From: Thiohalobacter sp. IOR34
GTDB taxonomy: Bacteria > Pseudomonadota > Gammaproteobacteria > Thiohalobacterales > Thiohalobacteraceae
Direction: 5' to 3'
Length of the DNA: 64,000 nucleotides
Assembly: GCF_030406045.1 (NCBI RefSeq)
Contig: NZ_CP128988.1
Location: forward strand, 1,461,438-1,525,437
In this document: piece after piece, positions 37,767 to 47,059 of the stretch
Layout: every line of letters starts with the position of its first letter
Numbering within the stretch: the first letter of the stretch is position 1
Program-made: the position numbers and the translations under genes
The notes under the pieces: generated by a model
Database searches by the model: none
What the model was told of the DNA's origin: nothing
The model's input: only the letters and a program-made list of their open reading frames with translations

Positions 37767-37966
37767 CCCGGATATTGCACCAAGGCGGCGCGCATGATCA
37801 GCGTGCAGGCTGGTAAACAGATCGGGAACGCGTAACCCGGCTTTGGCCTGTTCGATTGGCCCCGGGCATTGCCCGCCGTGGATCCCCCGATCGCGGCCTG
37901 GAGGCCGCTCCTACGACAACACATTGTGCCGCCATGCCCCGTAGGAGCGGCCTCCAGGCCGCGATC
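37767..37966. mobile_element. MITE copy D, left part only, with nested REPs
   Basis: Intact left terminal repeat CCCGGATATTGCACCAAGG (37767-37785) after CTAG (37763-37766), which is shared with the preceding element. The sequence then matches the reverse of part of copy B and runs into a REP doublet. No right terminal repeat is found before the next gene at 38102, so this copy is truncated. The rest of the gap to 38101 shows nothing else recognisable. Confidence 0.75.
37889..37966. repeat. REP palindrome doublet (BIME-like)
   Basis: 37889-37914 (reverse) and 37941-37966 (forward, GTAGGAGCGGCCTCCAGG) are exact inverted copies of a 26-base GTAG-headed palindrome, separated by 26 bases. Nested in MITE copy D. 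Confidence 0.85.
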
Positions 37967-38101
37967 GAGGCGCAAGGGGTAGCGGGCAGGAGAGGAAAAC
38001 GCCGTAGATCAGTCCCCGGGTTCGCCGGACAGCAAGCTTGACAGGGCAGGGAAGACGGGCGTACTAAACAGGATAGGAACAGGCATCGACAGGAGTCCGG
38101 C

Positions 38102-38461
38102 ATGACAGCGAACGCGAACGACGACGAACTGGCCGCCCTGCGCGCCGACTTCGAGGCCCTGCGCAAGGACCTGTCCGAGCTGAGTGCCAGCTTCAAGGCC
38201 TTCCTCGAATCCCAGGCTGCGGCCGGCCAAGAATCCCCGGCGGCCGCCGACACCGGCGGAGAAACGGCCGGGGAAGACACCGGCGAGGCGACTGGCCGCG
38301 AGGAATGGGAGGAATTCCGCCGCAAGCTGGACGAGGCGCGCGCCCACGGCGAACAGGCCGTGGAGGATCTGGGCGAGGAAGTGGCCCGCCATCCCCTGGC
38401 CAGTGTGGCACTCGCCTTCGGCATCGGTTACCTGGCCGCCCGCATCCTTCACCTCAAATAG
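38102..38461 (+). CDS. ElaB/YgaM/YqjD-like (DUF883-type) tail-anchored protein
   Basis: 119 residues: an N-terminal predicted coiled coil (DDELAALRADFEALRKDLSE), an acidic low-complexity middle, a second amphipathic helix (EFRRKLDEARAHGEQAVEDLGEEVARHP) and a C-terminal hydrophobic anchor (SVALAFGIGYLAARIL). The layout resembles the YqjD group, which tether ribosomes to the membrane in stationary phase; the family call is by pattern only. AGGAG precedes the ATG. First of three closely packed small genes. Confidence 0.7.
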   Translation: MTANANDDELAALRADFEALRKDLSELSASFKAFLESQAAAGQESPAAADTGGETAGEDTGEATGREEWEEFRRKLDEARAHGEQAVEDLGEEVARHPLASVALAFGIGYLAARILHLK

Positions 38462-38469
38462 GCCGGCGC

Positions 38470-38735
38470 ATGAAGACCACCCTTTCCGATCTGGTGATTG
38501 CCTTTCTCGACCTGCTCGAGGCCGAGGGCCGCACCCTGCGTGACAGCGCACTGCGCCTGGGCTGGGGCCTGGGTCTGGTGCTGCTGGCCATGCTCACCGG
38601 CCTGGTGGCCATGGGCTTCTTTCTCTGGGGCCTGTATCAGTACACCCTGGCCTGGCTCAGCCCGCCAGCCGCGGCCATGCTCATGGCCCTGCTGGCCCTG
38701 ATCCTCGCCCTGTTGATCGGCCGCCTGGCAATGCG

Positions 38736-38748
<13 letters not shown>
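38470..38748 (+). CDS. Small YqjE/holin-superfamily-like membrane protein
   Basis: 92 residues with two hydrophobic segments (about 30-55 and 62-85) and a charged N-terminus (SDLVIAFLDLLEAEGRTLRDS). YqjE-type proteins follow YqjD-type genes in many bacteria, and the order here fits that pair. Starts 8 bases after the previous stop and overlaps the next gene by 13 bases. Confidence 0.65.
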
Positions 38749-39786
<1,038 letters not shown>

Positions 39787-39854
39787 GCCCCGCCTCTCAG
39801 CGCTGGCCCGTGAAGCGAAACAACATCAAGTTTGCCGGATAATTTACTGAATAT

Positions 39855-40841
39855 ATGAACGAAGCCCTCTATCCATGGCTCCACGCCACCTGGCAACGGC
39901 TGCAGGCGCAGCGCCGGGCCGGGCGGCTCGGCCATGCGCTGCTGCTGCACGGGCCGGGTGGTCTTGGCAAGGCACGCCTGGCACGGGCCTTCGCCGAGTC
40001 GCTGCTCTGCGAGACACCGGATGCCGACGGCTTCGCCTGCGGCCGCTGCACCGCCTGCCAACTGCTGGCGGCCGGCACCCATCCGGACCTGCTCCAGGTC
40101 GGACCGCCGGAAGGTAAATCCGTCATCGCCATCGACAGCATCCGCGAACTGAGTGCCCGCCTGGCGATGACCAGCCATGCCGGCGGCTACCAGGCCTGCC
40201 TGCTGCAGCCGGCCGAGGCGATGAACAGCGCCGCGGCCAACAGTCTGCTAAAGACCCTGGAGGAACCCACCGATAACACGGTATTGCTGCTGATCACCGA
40301 ACAACCGGCGCGACTGCCGGCCACCATCCGCAGCCGCTGCCAGATGCTGCGCCTCAGCCCGCCCGACAGCAGCGAGGCCGTCGCCTGGCTGCAGGCGCAA
40401 TGTCCGGAGGAGGCGGCAGACCGGCTGCTCGAGCTGGCGGACGGCGCCCCGCTCAAGGCCCTGCAGCTGGCCGAGGCCGGGGTGCTGGAGGACCGCGAGC
40501 AATGGCTGCAGCAGCTCAGCGGCATCCGCGCCGGCCAGCTCGACCCGTTGCAGGTGGCGGCCGACTGGGCGCAAGACGAGACGCTGCGCCCCCTGCACTG
40601 GTTCGGACGCTGGCTGATGGACATGATCCGCCTGCGCAGCGGCGCGGCCTGGCGCCTCGGCAACGAGGACCAGCGCGGCCTTCTCGAAGGGCTGGCACGG
40701 GATCTTGAACCGCGCCAGCTGTTTGCCCTGCTGGACCAGGCCTGGGAGGCGCTGCGCCTGCTGCCGACCAGCGTCAACCGCCAGCTGCTGATGGAAGACC
40801 TACTCATACGCTGGGCACGCACTGCCCGCAACCGACCCTGA
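39855..40841 (+). CDS. holB: DNA polymerase III delta-prime subunit
   Basis: Clamp-loader subunit. 328 residues with a degenerate P-loop (LLHGPGGLGKARLA), a four-cysteine zinc module (CETPD, FACGRCTACQLL), and the SRC sensor motif in TIRSRCQML. The AAA+ plus C-terminal collar layout and position after tmk are standard. An AT-rich GGATAATTTACTGAATAT lies just before the ATG and could hold a weak -10. Confidence 0.93.
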   Translation: MNEALYPWLHATWQRLQAQRRAGRLGHALLLHGPGGLGKARLARAFAESLLCETPDADGFACGRCTACQLLAAGTHPDLLQVGPPEGKSVIAIDSIRELSARLAMTSHAGGYQACLLQPAEAMNSAAANSLLKTLEEPTDNTVLLLITEQPARLPATIRSRCQMLRLSPPDSSEAVAWLQAQCPEEAADRLLELADGAPLKALQLAEAGVLEDREQWLQQLSGIRAGQLDPLQVAADWAQDETLRPLHWFGRWLMDMIRLRSGAAWRLGNEDQRGLLEGLARDLEPRQLFALLDQAWEALRLLPTSVNRQLLMEDLLIRWARTARNRP

Positions 40842-40854
40842 AGGAGGTGTCGCG

Positions 40855-41199
40855 GTGAAGCCAGGAAGACAAGGCATTCTCTCACTGAGCATCAAGGACA
40901 AGGGTGCGCTCTATGCCGCCTACATGCCCTTCGTCAAGAACGGCGGCCTGTTCATCCCCACCAACAAGAGCTACCAGCTCGGCGACGAGGTGTTCATGCT
41001 GCTGACGCTGATGGACGAGGGGGAGAAGCTGCCGGTCGCCGGCCGCATCATCTGGACCACCCCCAAGGGCGCTCAGGGCTCACGCGCCACCGGCATCGGC
41101 GTGCAGTTCAGCGACCAGGACGGCGGCAACGCCCGCAACAAGATCGAGACCTACCTGGCCGGCGCCTTGCAGGCCGAACGACCGACCCACACCATGTAG
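40855..41199 (+). CDS. pilZ: PilZ domain protein, type IV pilus assembly type
   Basis: 114 residues of the original PilZ group: KDKGALYAAYMPFVKNGGLFIPT, LGDEVFMLLTLMDEGEKLPVAGRIIW and GIGVQFSD. This subgroup lacks the RxxxR c-di-GMP motif and is needed for type IV pilus biogenesis through partners such as PilB and FimX. A perfect AAGGAGGTG lies just before the GTG start. Location after holB is conserved in Pseudomonas and relatives. Confidence 0.93.
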   Translation: MKPGRQGILSLSIKDKGALYAAYMPFVKNGGLFIPTNKSYQLGDEVFMLLTLMDEGEKLPVAGRIIWTTPKGAQGSRATGIGVQFSDQDGGNARNKIETYLAGALQAERPTHTM

Positions 41200-41275
41200 C
41201 GGCGCCAGCGCCGGGCTTGTGCCAGGCGACGCGGCCCATTACCCTGACAGCCCTTTTTCAGCCAGGGCACCCAGC

Positions 41276-42088
41276 ATGCTCGTCGATTCCCATTGCCATC
41301 TCGACCGCCTCGACCTCGACCCCGCGGCGGGCGGTCTCGACGCGGTCCTCGAGCGGGCACGCGAGGCCGGTGTCGGACACCTGCTCTGTGTCGCCATCAA
41401 CCTCGATGCCTATCCGGCCATGCGCCGTCTGGTCGAGGGACGCGATATGGTCTCGGTCTCTGTCGGCGTGCATCCCTCGGAGAGCGACGACGGCGGCCTG
41501 GACAGCGACACCCTGGTCCGGCTCGGCAGCGATCCAGCGGTGGTCGCCATCGGCGAAACCGGCCTCGACTACTACTATGGCAAGGAGCCCGAACAGCGCG
41601 AACGGCAGCAGGCGCGTTTCCGCACCCATATCGCCGCCGCCCGGACGCTGGACAAGCCGCTCATCGTGCACACCCGCGATGCGCGCAAGGACACCCTGGA
41701 CATCATCGAGGCGGAGGGCGGCGGCGAGACCCGCGGCGTGCTGCACTGCTTCACCGAGGACTGGACGATGGCGCGCCGCGCCCTCGACCTCGGCCTGTAC
41801 ATCTCCTTTTCCGGCATCGTCACCTTCCGCAATGCCGAGGCGCTGCGCGAGGTGGCCCGCCGGGTCCCGGCCGATCGCCTGCTGGTGGAGACCGATGCCC
41901 CCTACCTGGCCCCGGTTCCGAAGCGTGGCAAACCCAATGAGCCGGCCTATGTGCGCTACGTCGCCGCGACGCTGGCCGATATCCGCCAGCAGCCTCTGGA
42001 AGAGCTGGCTAAGATCACCAGCGACAATTTCTTCCGCCTGTTCCGCGACGCCGCCCACCGAGGTGCGGCGAGCGGCCAACCCGCCTAG
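41276..42088 (+). CDS. ycfH: TatD-family metal-dependent hydrolase (YcfH-type)
   Basis: 270 residues from MLVDSHCHLDRLD (metal ligands His in HCH). GETGLDYYYG, PLIVHTRDA, GVLHCFTED and LVETDAPYLAP complete the amidohydrolase metal site. The family has 3'-5' exonuclease or deacylase activity in DNA repair or D-amino-acid clearance; the exact substrate is unclear. A longer frame back to 41219 lacks conservation. The stop TAG (42086-42088) is part of the CTAG at the left border of MITE copy E. Confidence 0.9.
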   Translation: MLVDSHCHLDRLDLDPAAGGLDAVLERAREAGVGHLLCVAINLDAYPAMRRLVEGRDMVSVSVGVHPSESDDGGLDSDTLVRLGSDPAVVAIGETGLDYYYGKEPEQRERQQARFRTHIAAARTLDKPLIVHTRDARKDTLDIIEAEGGGETRGVLHCFTEDWTMARRALDLGLYISFSGIVTFRNAEALREVARRVPADRLLVETDAPYLAPVPKRGKPNEPAYVRYVAATLADIRQQPLEELAKITSDNFFRLFRDAAHRGAASGQPA

Positions 42089-42336
42089 CCCGGATATTGC
42101 ACCAAGGCGGCGCGCATGAATGGGGTTCGTGCTGTAATACAGGGACAATATGGCCATGAAAGGCCCCTTGGGCGGGTTACAGTTTGTGCCTGTACGATTG
42201 ACTCCGAGCATCGCGGCCTGGAGGCCGCTCCTACGGGGCGTGGCGGCACAATATGTTGTAGGAGCGGTCTCCAGGCCGCGATCCCCGGCGGTTCCAGCCT
42301 CGCCCTGAGCATCGGATCCTTGGTGCAATATCCGGG
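42089..42336. mobile_element. MITE copy E, complete, with nested REP doublet
   Basis: Left terminal repeat 42089-42107 and right 42318-42336 are exact inverted 19-mers, flanked by CTAG (42085-42088) and CTAA (42337-42340). The left arm is the reverse of the right arm of composite copy B. The core is a REP doublet. The left CTAG provides the tatD-family gene's stop. The remaining gap to 42487 holds nothing recognisable. Confidence 0.9.
42210..42283. repeat. REP palindrome doublet (BIME-like)
   Basis: 42210-42234 (reverse, ATCGCGGCCTGGAGGCCGCT core) and 42258-42283 (forward, GTAGGAGCGGTCTCCAGG) are inverted near-identical GTAG-headed repeats inside MITE copy E. Confidence 0.8.
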
Positions 42337-42487
42337 CTAAAGTTCCTCCGCTGCAGGCCGCCAGCCTGCCATAACCCTTGTCTGCCAGCGTTCGGATGGC
42401 AGCATTCCCGGCCACGGATGGAGCATGCGCCAGCGGCCAACACCGCGGGCCGTCCATGCCCTGGCCGATCACAGCCGAGGTATCGTC

Positions 42488-42865
42488 ATGGAACGCCGCC
42501 GTTCCCCCCGCACGCGGGTGGACATAGAAGTGGAGCTGCGCGATCCCGCCGGGGAATACCGCGGCATCGCCTGCGACATCAGCCAGACCGGCCTCTACGT
42601 GGAGTTCGGCGAGGGCGCCCGCCCGGCTTCCCGCGAGGCCCTGCAGATCAAGTTCAGCATCTGGACCGGCAGCCAGCTGCTGACCCGCCAGACCCGCGGC
42701 CATGTGGTACGCAGCACGGACAGTGGCCTGGCCATCCGTTTCTCGGACGAGGACATGGTCAGCCAGGCGGTGGTCAATGAGCTCATCCACTACATGACCG
42801 GCAACGCTGCCGCCGGCAGCAGCCTGGGTGACAGCCTGTTCGCAGACTCCACCACCCCCGCCTGA
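42488..42865 (+). CDS. PilZ domain protein, c-di-GMP-binding type
   Basis: 125 residues from the ATG at 42488 (GAGGTATC upstream). Unlike the pilus-type PilZ at 40855, this one has the ligand motifs RRSPR near the N-terminus and DISQTG ((D/N)xSxxG) about 30 residues later, so it probably binds cyclic di-GMP. It is a single domain with no output module, so it probably acts by binding a partner. Convergent with the acyl-CoA synthetase gene, 3 bases between stops. Confidence 0.85.
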   Translation: MERRRSPRTRVDIEVELRDPAGEYRGIACDISQTGLYVEFGEGARPASREALQIKFSIWTGSQLLTRQTRGHVVRSTDSGLAIRFSDEDMVSQAVVNELIHYMTGNAAAGSSLGDSLFADSTTPA

Positions 42866-42868
42866 GGC

Positions 42869-44668
42869 TCAGTGCCCGGCGTACATGGCCTCGATGTCCT
42901 CCGCGAGGCGTGCCTCGATACGGCTGCGGCGCAGTTTCAGGGTCGGGGTAATGAGGCCGTCCTCGATGTCCCAGGGTTCGAGGTAGCAGGTGACGCGACG
43001 AATCTGGGCATAGCCCGGGAACTGCTGGATATGCCCCGCCACCCGTTCCAGCATCAGCCTGGTGAAGTAGTCGTCCTTCAGCAGCGTCGGGGCGTTCACA
43101 TCCAGGCCCAGGCGCTGCGCTTCCTCCGTCAGCTGTTGCGGATTGAGCACCAGCAGGGCACTGAGATAGGGCCGGCCGTCACCGACCACCATTACCTGCT
43201 CGAACAGCGGATCCAGGCCAATGGCCATCTCCATGTCGGCCGGCGGGATCTTCTCGCCGGTGGAGAGCACGATGATCTCTTTCAGACGCCCGGTGATGAA
43301 GATGTGCCCCTCGGCGTCGATCCGTGCCTGATCGCCGGTATGCAACCAGCCATCGGCGTCGATCACCTCCGCCGTGGCCTGCGGATCCTGCCAATAGCCG
43401 AGCATCACCCCCGGACTGCGCACCAGCAACTCGTCCTTGTCGCCGATCAGCACCTCGACACCCTGCAGCGGCTTGCCGACACTGGCCGGCAGATTGTCCT
43501 CGAGGCTGTTGCCGGATACCACCGGGCTGGTCTCGGTCAGACCGTAGCCCTGCAGCAGCGGCAGGCCCAGACCGATGAACAGCCGCGCCACCTCGGGCGA
43601 AAGGGCCGCGCCGCCACAGACCGCCAGGCGCAATCGGCCACCGAGCCGGTCCATCACCTTCCGGGCGACCAGGCGATCGAACAGCGGCCAGGAGAGCAGG
43701 GCGGGCGACCAGGAGGCACGGCCCTGGGCACGCTCGAAACGCTGCCAGCCGACCGCCACCGTGGCCGCGAACAGACGACGCGCAAGGGGTGACTTCTTTT
43801 CCAGGCCGGCGTGGATCCGGCCATGGACGCGCTCGAAGATGCGCGGCACCGAGACGAGCAGGGTCGGCCGCTGAGTGCGCAGATCCTCAGCCAGCTCAGG
43901 TACCGAGCGGTTGTAGACGATCCCGGCGCCGCACATCATCGGCAGGTAATAGCCGACGGTGCGCTCGAAGGTGTGCGACAGGGGCAGGAAGGAGAGGAAC
44001 AGATCGTCGGCGCCGACCGGCGCCTGGCGCTGAGAGGCGTGTGCGTTCCAGAGGATGTTGTGATGGCTGAGCATCACCCCCTTGGGCCGTCCCGTGGTGC
44101 CCGAGGTGTAGACGATGGTGGCCAGTGCCTCGGGGCCGCCCGGCGGCAGGCGCAGCTCACCCTCGGCTGCCGCCGGCAACCAGTCGTCCAGCAGCATGAG
44201 GCGTGCATCCGTCCAGCTGTCCAACGGACCCAGGCTGAGGATGCGCTGCAGAAAACCGAGCCGGTCGTGCACCGGCCGCAGGGCCTGCCAGTGCGGCTCG
44301 CCGCCGAGCAACAGCAGCTTGACCCCGGCGTTCTGCAGGATGTAGGCGAGGTTCTCTGCCCGGTCATCGGCATAGAGCGGCACCACCACCAGGCCGAGTC
44401 CCAGTGCCGCCTGCTCGAACATCACCCATTCCCGGCAGTTGCGCAGCAGGATGGCGACCCGCTCGCCAGGGACGAGGCCCTCCTGCTCCAGCGCCGCCTG
44501 GCAGCGGATGACGTCGGCCGCCATGCGCGCCCAGTTGTAATCCCGCCAGCGACCGCCGGCAGGGTCGTACTGGCGATAAGCCAGGGCCTGCGGCGAACGC
44601 CGCACGCGTTCGCGGAACAGGCCGGGCAGGGTGCCCGCCACCTCGGGGGAGATCACATCCGGTTTCAC
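42869..44668 (-). CDS. AMP-forming long-chain acyl-CoA synthetase
   Basis: Adenylate-forming enzyme, 599 residues, GTG start. Motifs: P-loop YTSGTTGRPKGVMLSHHN, LPLSHTFERTVGYYLPM, GYGLTETSPVVSGN, WLHTGDQARIDAEGHIFITGRLKEIIVLSTGEKI, and a C-terminal lysine region. The overall type is the FadD15/bubblegum-like long-chain group rather than classical FadD. Last gene of a minus-strand unit with oxyR and an aminotransferase. Confidence 0.88.
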   Translation of the reverse strand: MKPDVISPEVAGTLPGLFRERVRRSPQALAYRQYDPAGGRWRDYNWARMAADVIRCQAALEQEGLVPGERVAILLRNCREWVMFEQAALGLGLVVVPLYADDRAENLAYILQNAGVKLLLLGGEPHWQALRPVHDRLGFLQRILSLGPLDSWTDARLMLLDDWLPAAAEGELRLPPGGPEALATIVYTSGTTGRPKGVMLSHHNILWNAHASQRQAPVGADDLFLSFLPLSHTFERTVGYYLPMMCGAGIVYNRSVPELAEDLRTQRPTLLVSVPRIFERVHGRIHAGLEKKSPLARRLFAATVAVGWQRFERAQGRASWSPALLSWPLFDRLVARKVMDRLGGRLRLAVCGGAALSPEVARLFIGLGLPLLQGYGLTETSPVVSGNSLEDNLPASVGKPLQGVEVLIGDKDELLVRSPGVMLGYWQDPQATAEVIDADGWLHTGDQARIDAEGHIFITGRLKEIIVLSTGEKIPPADMEMAIGLDPLFEQVMVVGDGRPYLSALLVLNPQQLTEEAQRLGLDVNAPTLLKDDYFTRLMLERVAGHIQQFPGYAQIRRVTCYLEPWDIEDGLITPTLKLRRSRIEARLAEDIEAMYAGH

Positions 44669-44746
44669 GCCTGCACCACTCCTTCCATCCCGCTACGGAG
44701 TAGAACGCAGGGCACCAGGCGCGTCAAACCGGCGCGTGCCCGTCAC

Positions 44747-45862
44747 TCAGAGGCAGGCCAGGGCACGATCCAGCGCCGCCCAGGGAGTATAGAAATGCGG
44801 CGACAGGCGCACACCACCGCCGCGCAGGGCACACTGCACTCCGGCCTCGCGCAGCCGCCCGTACACGACCTCGGCAGTCTCCCGCAGCGGACGGAAGGTG
44901 ACGATGCCGGCCCGCCTGGCCGGATCGGATGGCGTCAGCAGCGCATAGCGGTCGGCATGGCCCTGCAGCCATTCGATCAGATGCAGGCTGCGCGCCGCCA
45001 GTTCGGCCGCTACCTGTTGCAGGCCAACCGTCTCCAGCAATCCCAGGCTGGCATGCAGGGCATGGATGCCGAGCATGTTCGGGCTACCGCACTCGAAGCG
45101 GCGGGCACTCGCTGCCGGCTGCCAGTCGAGGCGGTCGAAGTCGCCGGCCTGTTCCACCATGTGCCAGCCGTACTGGTGCAGCTGCAGGCGTTCGATATGC
45201 TCGGCGCGACACCAGAACAGGGCCAGCCCCTCCGGGCCGAGCAACCACTTGTGGCCATCGGCGACCACGAAATCGGCATGACAGGCCTGGGCATCGAAGG
45301 GCAGGGCACCCAGGCTCTGGATGGCATCGATGCAGAACAGGACCCCCTGCCGGGCGCAGGCGTCGCCAAGCCGGGGCAGATCGTGCCGCAGACCACTGGC
45401 ATACTGCACCGAGCTGACCGACAGCAACCGGGTGCGGCTGTCGATGCGCTGCAGCAGAGCCGCCTCGGGATCCTCGACACTGAGGTCGGCATAACGGACC
45501 TCGACGCCGTAACGCTGCAGGGATTCCCAGACGATGCGGTTGGAAGGGAATTCCTGCTGGCCAACGACCAGATTGTCGCCCGGCCGCCAGTCGAGGCCAT
45601 GGGCGACCACCGACAGGCCCTCGGAGGTGCTCTTCAGCAGGGCGATCTCGTCGCTGGAGGCGGCGCGAACCAGACGGGCCATCTGTTCGCGCAGGGCCTG
45701 TTCGGTCTGCAGCCACTGCGGGTAGCCGGCCGACCCCTGGCGGGCATTCTCCTCGGCGAAACGGCAGACCGCCTCCCGGGTGCAGCGCGGCCAGGGCGAG
45801 ACGGCGGCGTGGTTGAGATAGCTGATGGCCGGATCGAGATCGAAGGCCTGTTCGACGTCCAT
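44747..45862 (-). CDS. PLP-dependent aminotransferase class V
   Basis: 371 residues, fold type I, class V (cysteine desulfurase/isopenicillin-epimerase-like). The opening ISYLNHAAVSPWP is typical; the PLP-binding Lys205 is in ADGHKWLLGPEG, and FCIDAIQSLGALPFD binds the cofactor ring. The substrate cannot be told from sequence. It lies 6 bases after oxyR and 78 before the acyl-CoA synthetase. Confidence 0.85.
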   Translation of the reverse strand: MDVEQAFDLDPAISYLNHAAVSPWPRCTREAVCRFAEENARQGSAGYPQWLQTEQALREQMARLVRAASSDEIALLKSTSEGLSVVAHGLDWRPGDNLVVGQQEFPSNRIVWESLQRYGVEVRYADLSVEDPEAALLQRIDSRTRLLSVSSVQYASGLRHDLPRLGDACARQGVLFCIDAIQSLGALPFDAQACHADFVVADGHKWLLGPEGLALFWCRAEHIERLQLHQYGWHMVEQAGDFDRLDWQPAASARRFECGSPNMLGIHALHASLGLLETVGLQQVAAELAARSLHLIEWLQGHADRYALLTPSDPARRAGIVTFRPLRETAEVVYGRLREAGVQCALRGGGVRLSPHFYTPWAALDRALACL

Positions 45863-45868
45863 CTGCGC

Positions 45869-46813
45869 CTACCTCCGCCTGCTGCGCCTGACACGGCTGC
45901 GCACACAGCTTAGACCGGAACGGGCGACGGCCTCCTTGAGGACATCGATCACCTGCGGCCGCGGGAAGCTGGCCCGCCAGGCCAGGGCCACCTTACGCTT
46001 CGGCACCGGACTGGCGAAGCGGCGGATCACCAGCAGGCGCTGAGAATAGCGGTCCGCGCCGGCCGCGGTGCAGGGCAGCACGGTCAGCCCCATGCCACTG
46101 GCGACCATGTGACGGATGGTCTCCAGCGAACCACCCTCGACGGTGAAGGCCAGCCCCTCGTCCTGCAGGCTGCGGCTGGCACAGGCCGGGCAGGCCTCGA
46201 TGACCTGGTCACGAAAACAGTGGCCGCTGCCGAGCATCAGCACCGGCTCCGTCTCCAGATCGCGGGACCGCAGCGTTTTGCGCGCCGTCAGCGGATGCGC
46301 GGCCGGCAGCAGGACGACAAAGGGTTCCTCGTAGAGGGTCAGGGTGAGGATGTTGGGCTCGGAAAAGGGCAGGGAGATGACGATCACGTCCAGCTCGCCC
46401 CGCCTCAGCTTCTCGGCCAGGACCGCGGTGAAGTTCTCCTCCACCACCAGCGGCATCTGCGGCGCCAGCTCGGCCAGATTGGGTACCAGCTCCGGAAACA
46501 GATAGGGACCGATGGTATAGATGGCGCCGATGCGCAAGGGGCCGGAGAGCGGATCGCGACCCTGCTGTGCCGCCTGGCGCACCGCCTCGATCGACTCCAG
46601 CGCCTGCTGCGCCTGTTCCACCACCCGCTCACCGACCGGCGTGATGCGCACCTCGTGCCCGGCCCGTTCGAACAGAGGCACACCCAGCTCCGCCTCCAGC
46701 TTCTTGATCGCCACACTGAGCGTCGGCTGGGTCACGAAACAGGCCGCCGCGGCCCGCCCGAAATGGCGTTCACGGGCCAGGGCCACGACATAACGGAGTT
46801 CGGGAATATTCAT
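45869..46813 (-). CDS. oxyR: Hydrogen peroxide-sensing LysR regulator OxyR
   Basis: 314 residues from MNIPELRYVVALARERHFGR, the LysR helix-turn-helix. The peroxide-sensing pair is exactly in place: Cys199 in SGHCFRDQ and Cys208 in IEACPACAS, identical in number to Escherichia coli. The frame continues upstream to 47383 but only as a shadow of the divergent gene. No catalase or peroxiredoxin gene is next to it. It heads a compact minus-strand unit. Confidence 0.93.
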   Translation of the reverse strand: MNIPELRYVVALARERHFGRAAAACFVTQPTLSVAIKKLEAELGVPLFERAGHEVRITPVGERVVEQAQQALESIEAVRQAAQQGRDPLSGPLRIGAIYTIGPYLFPELVPNLAELAPQMPLVVEENFTAVLAEKLRRGELDVIVISLPFSEPNILTLTLYEEPFVVLLPAAHPLTARKTLRSRDLETEPVLMLGSGHCFRDQVIEACPACASRSLQDEGLAFTVEGGSLETIRHMVASGMGLTVLPCTAAGADRYSQRLLVIRRFASPVPKRKVALAWRASFPRPQVIDVLKEAVARSGLSCVRSRVRRSRRR

Positions 46814-47059
46814 GAATGGTTGATTCCTTGATGCCCAGGGTATTAGAGCAGCAATGGCAGGCATGTGCCAGACAGAGGACAGCGCGTGCAAGTTCACCAG
46901 GGAATATCCGCCCCGCCATCTTTTCGGTACGATAGGGATTCGACGATAATAACTCCTTTGGGTCGGCACGCGACTCTTGCATATATATTTTTTTGAGGAG
47001 CTGCGTGCGTACCTGCACAAATACCAGTTGACCTGACCCGACAGCAAAGAGGCGGCCTG
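46814..47059. other. Divergent oxyR / DUF262 regulatory region
   Basis: 246 bases with an AT-rich core at about 46965-47000 (ATATATATTTTTTTGAGGAG). It probably contains promoters for both genes, including an OxyR autoregulation site, but I could not identify a convincing operator. AGAGGCGG lies before the DUF262 ATG. Confidence 0.4.
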
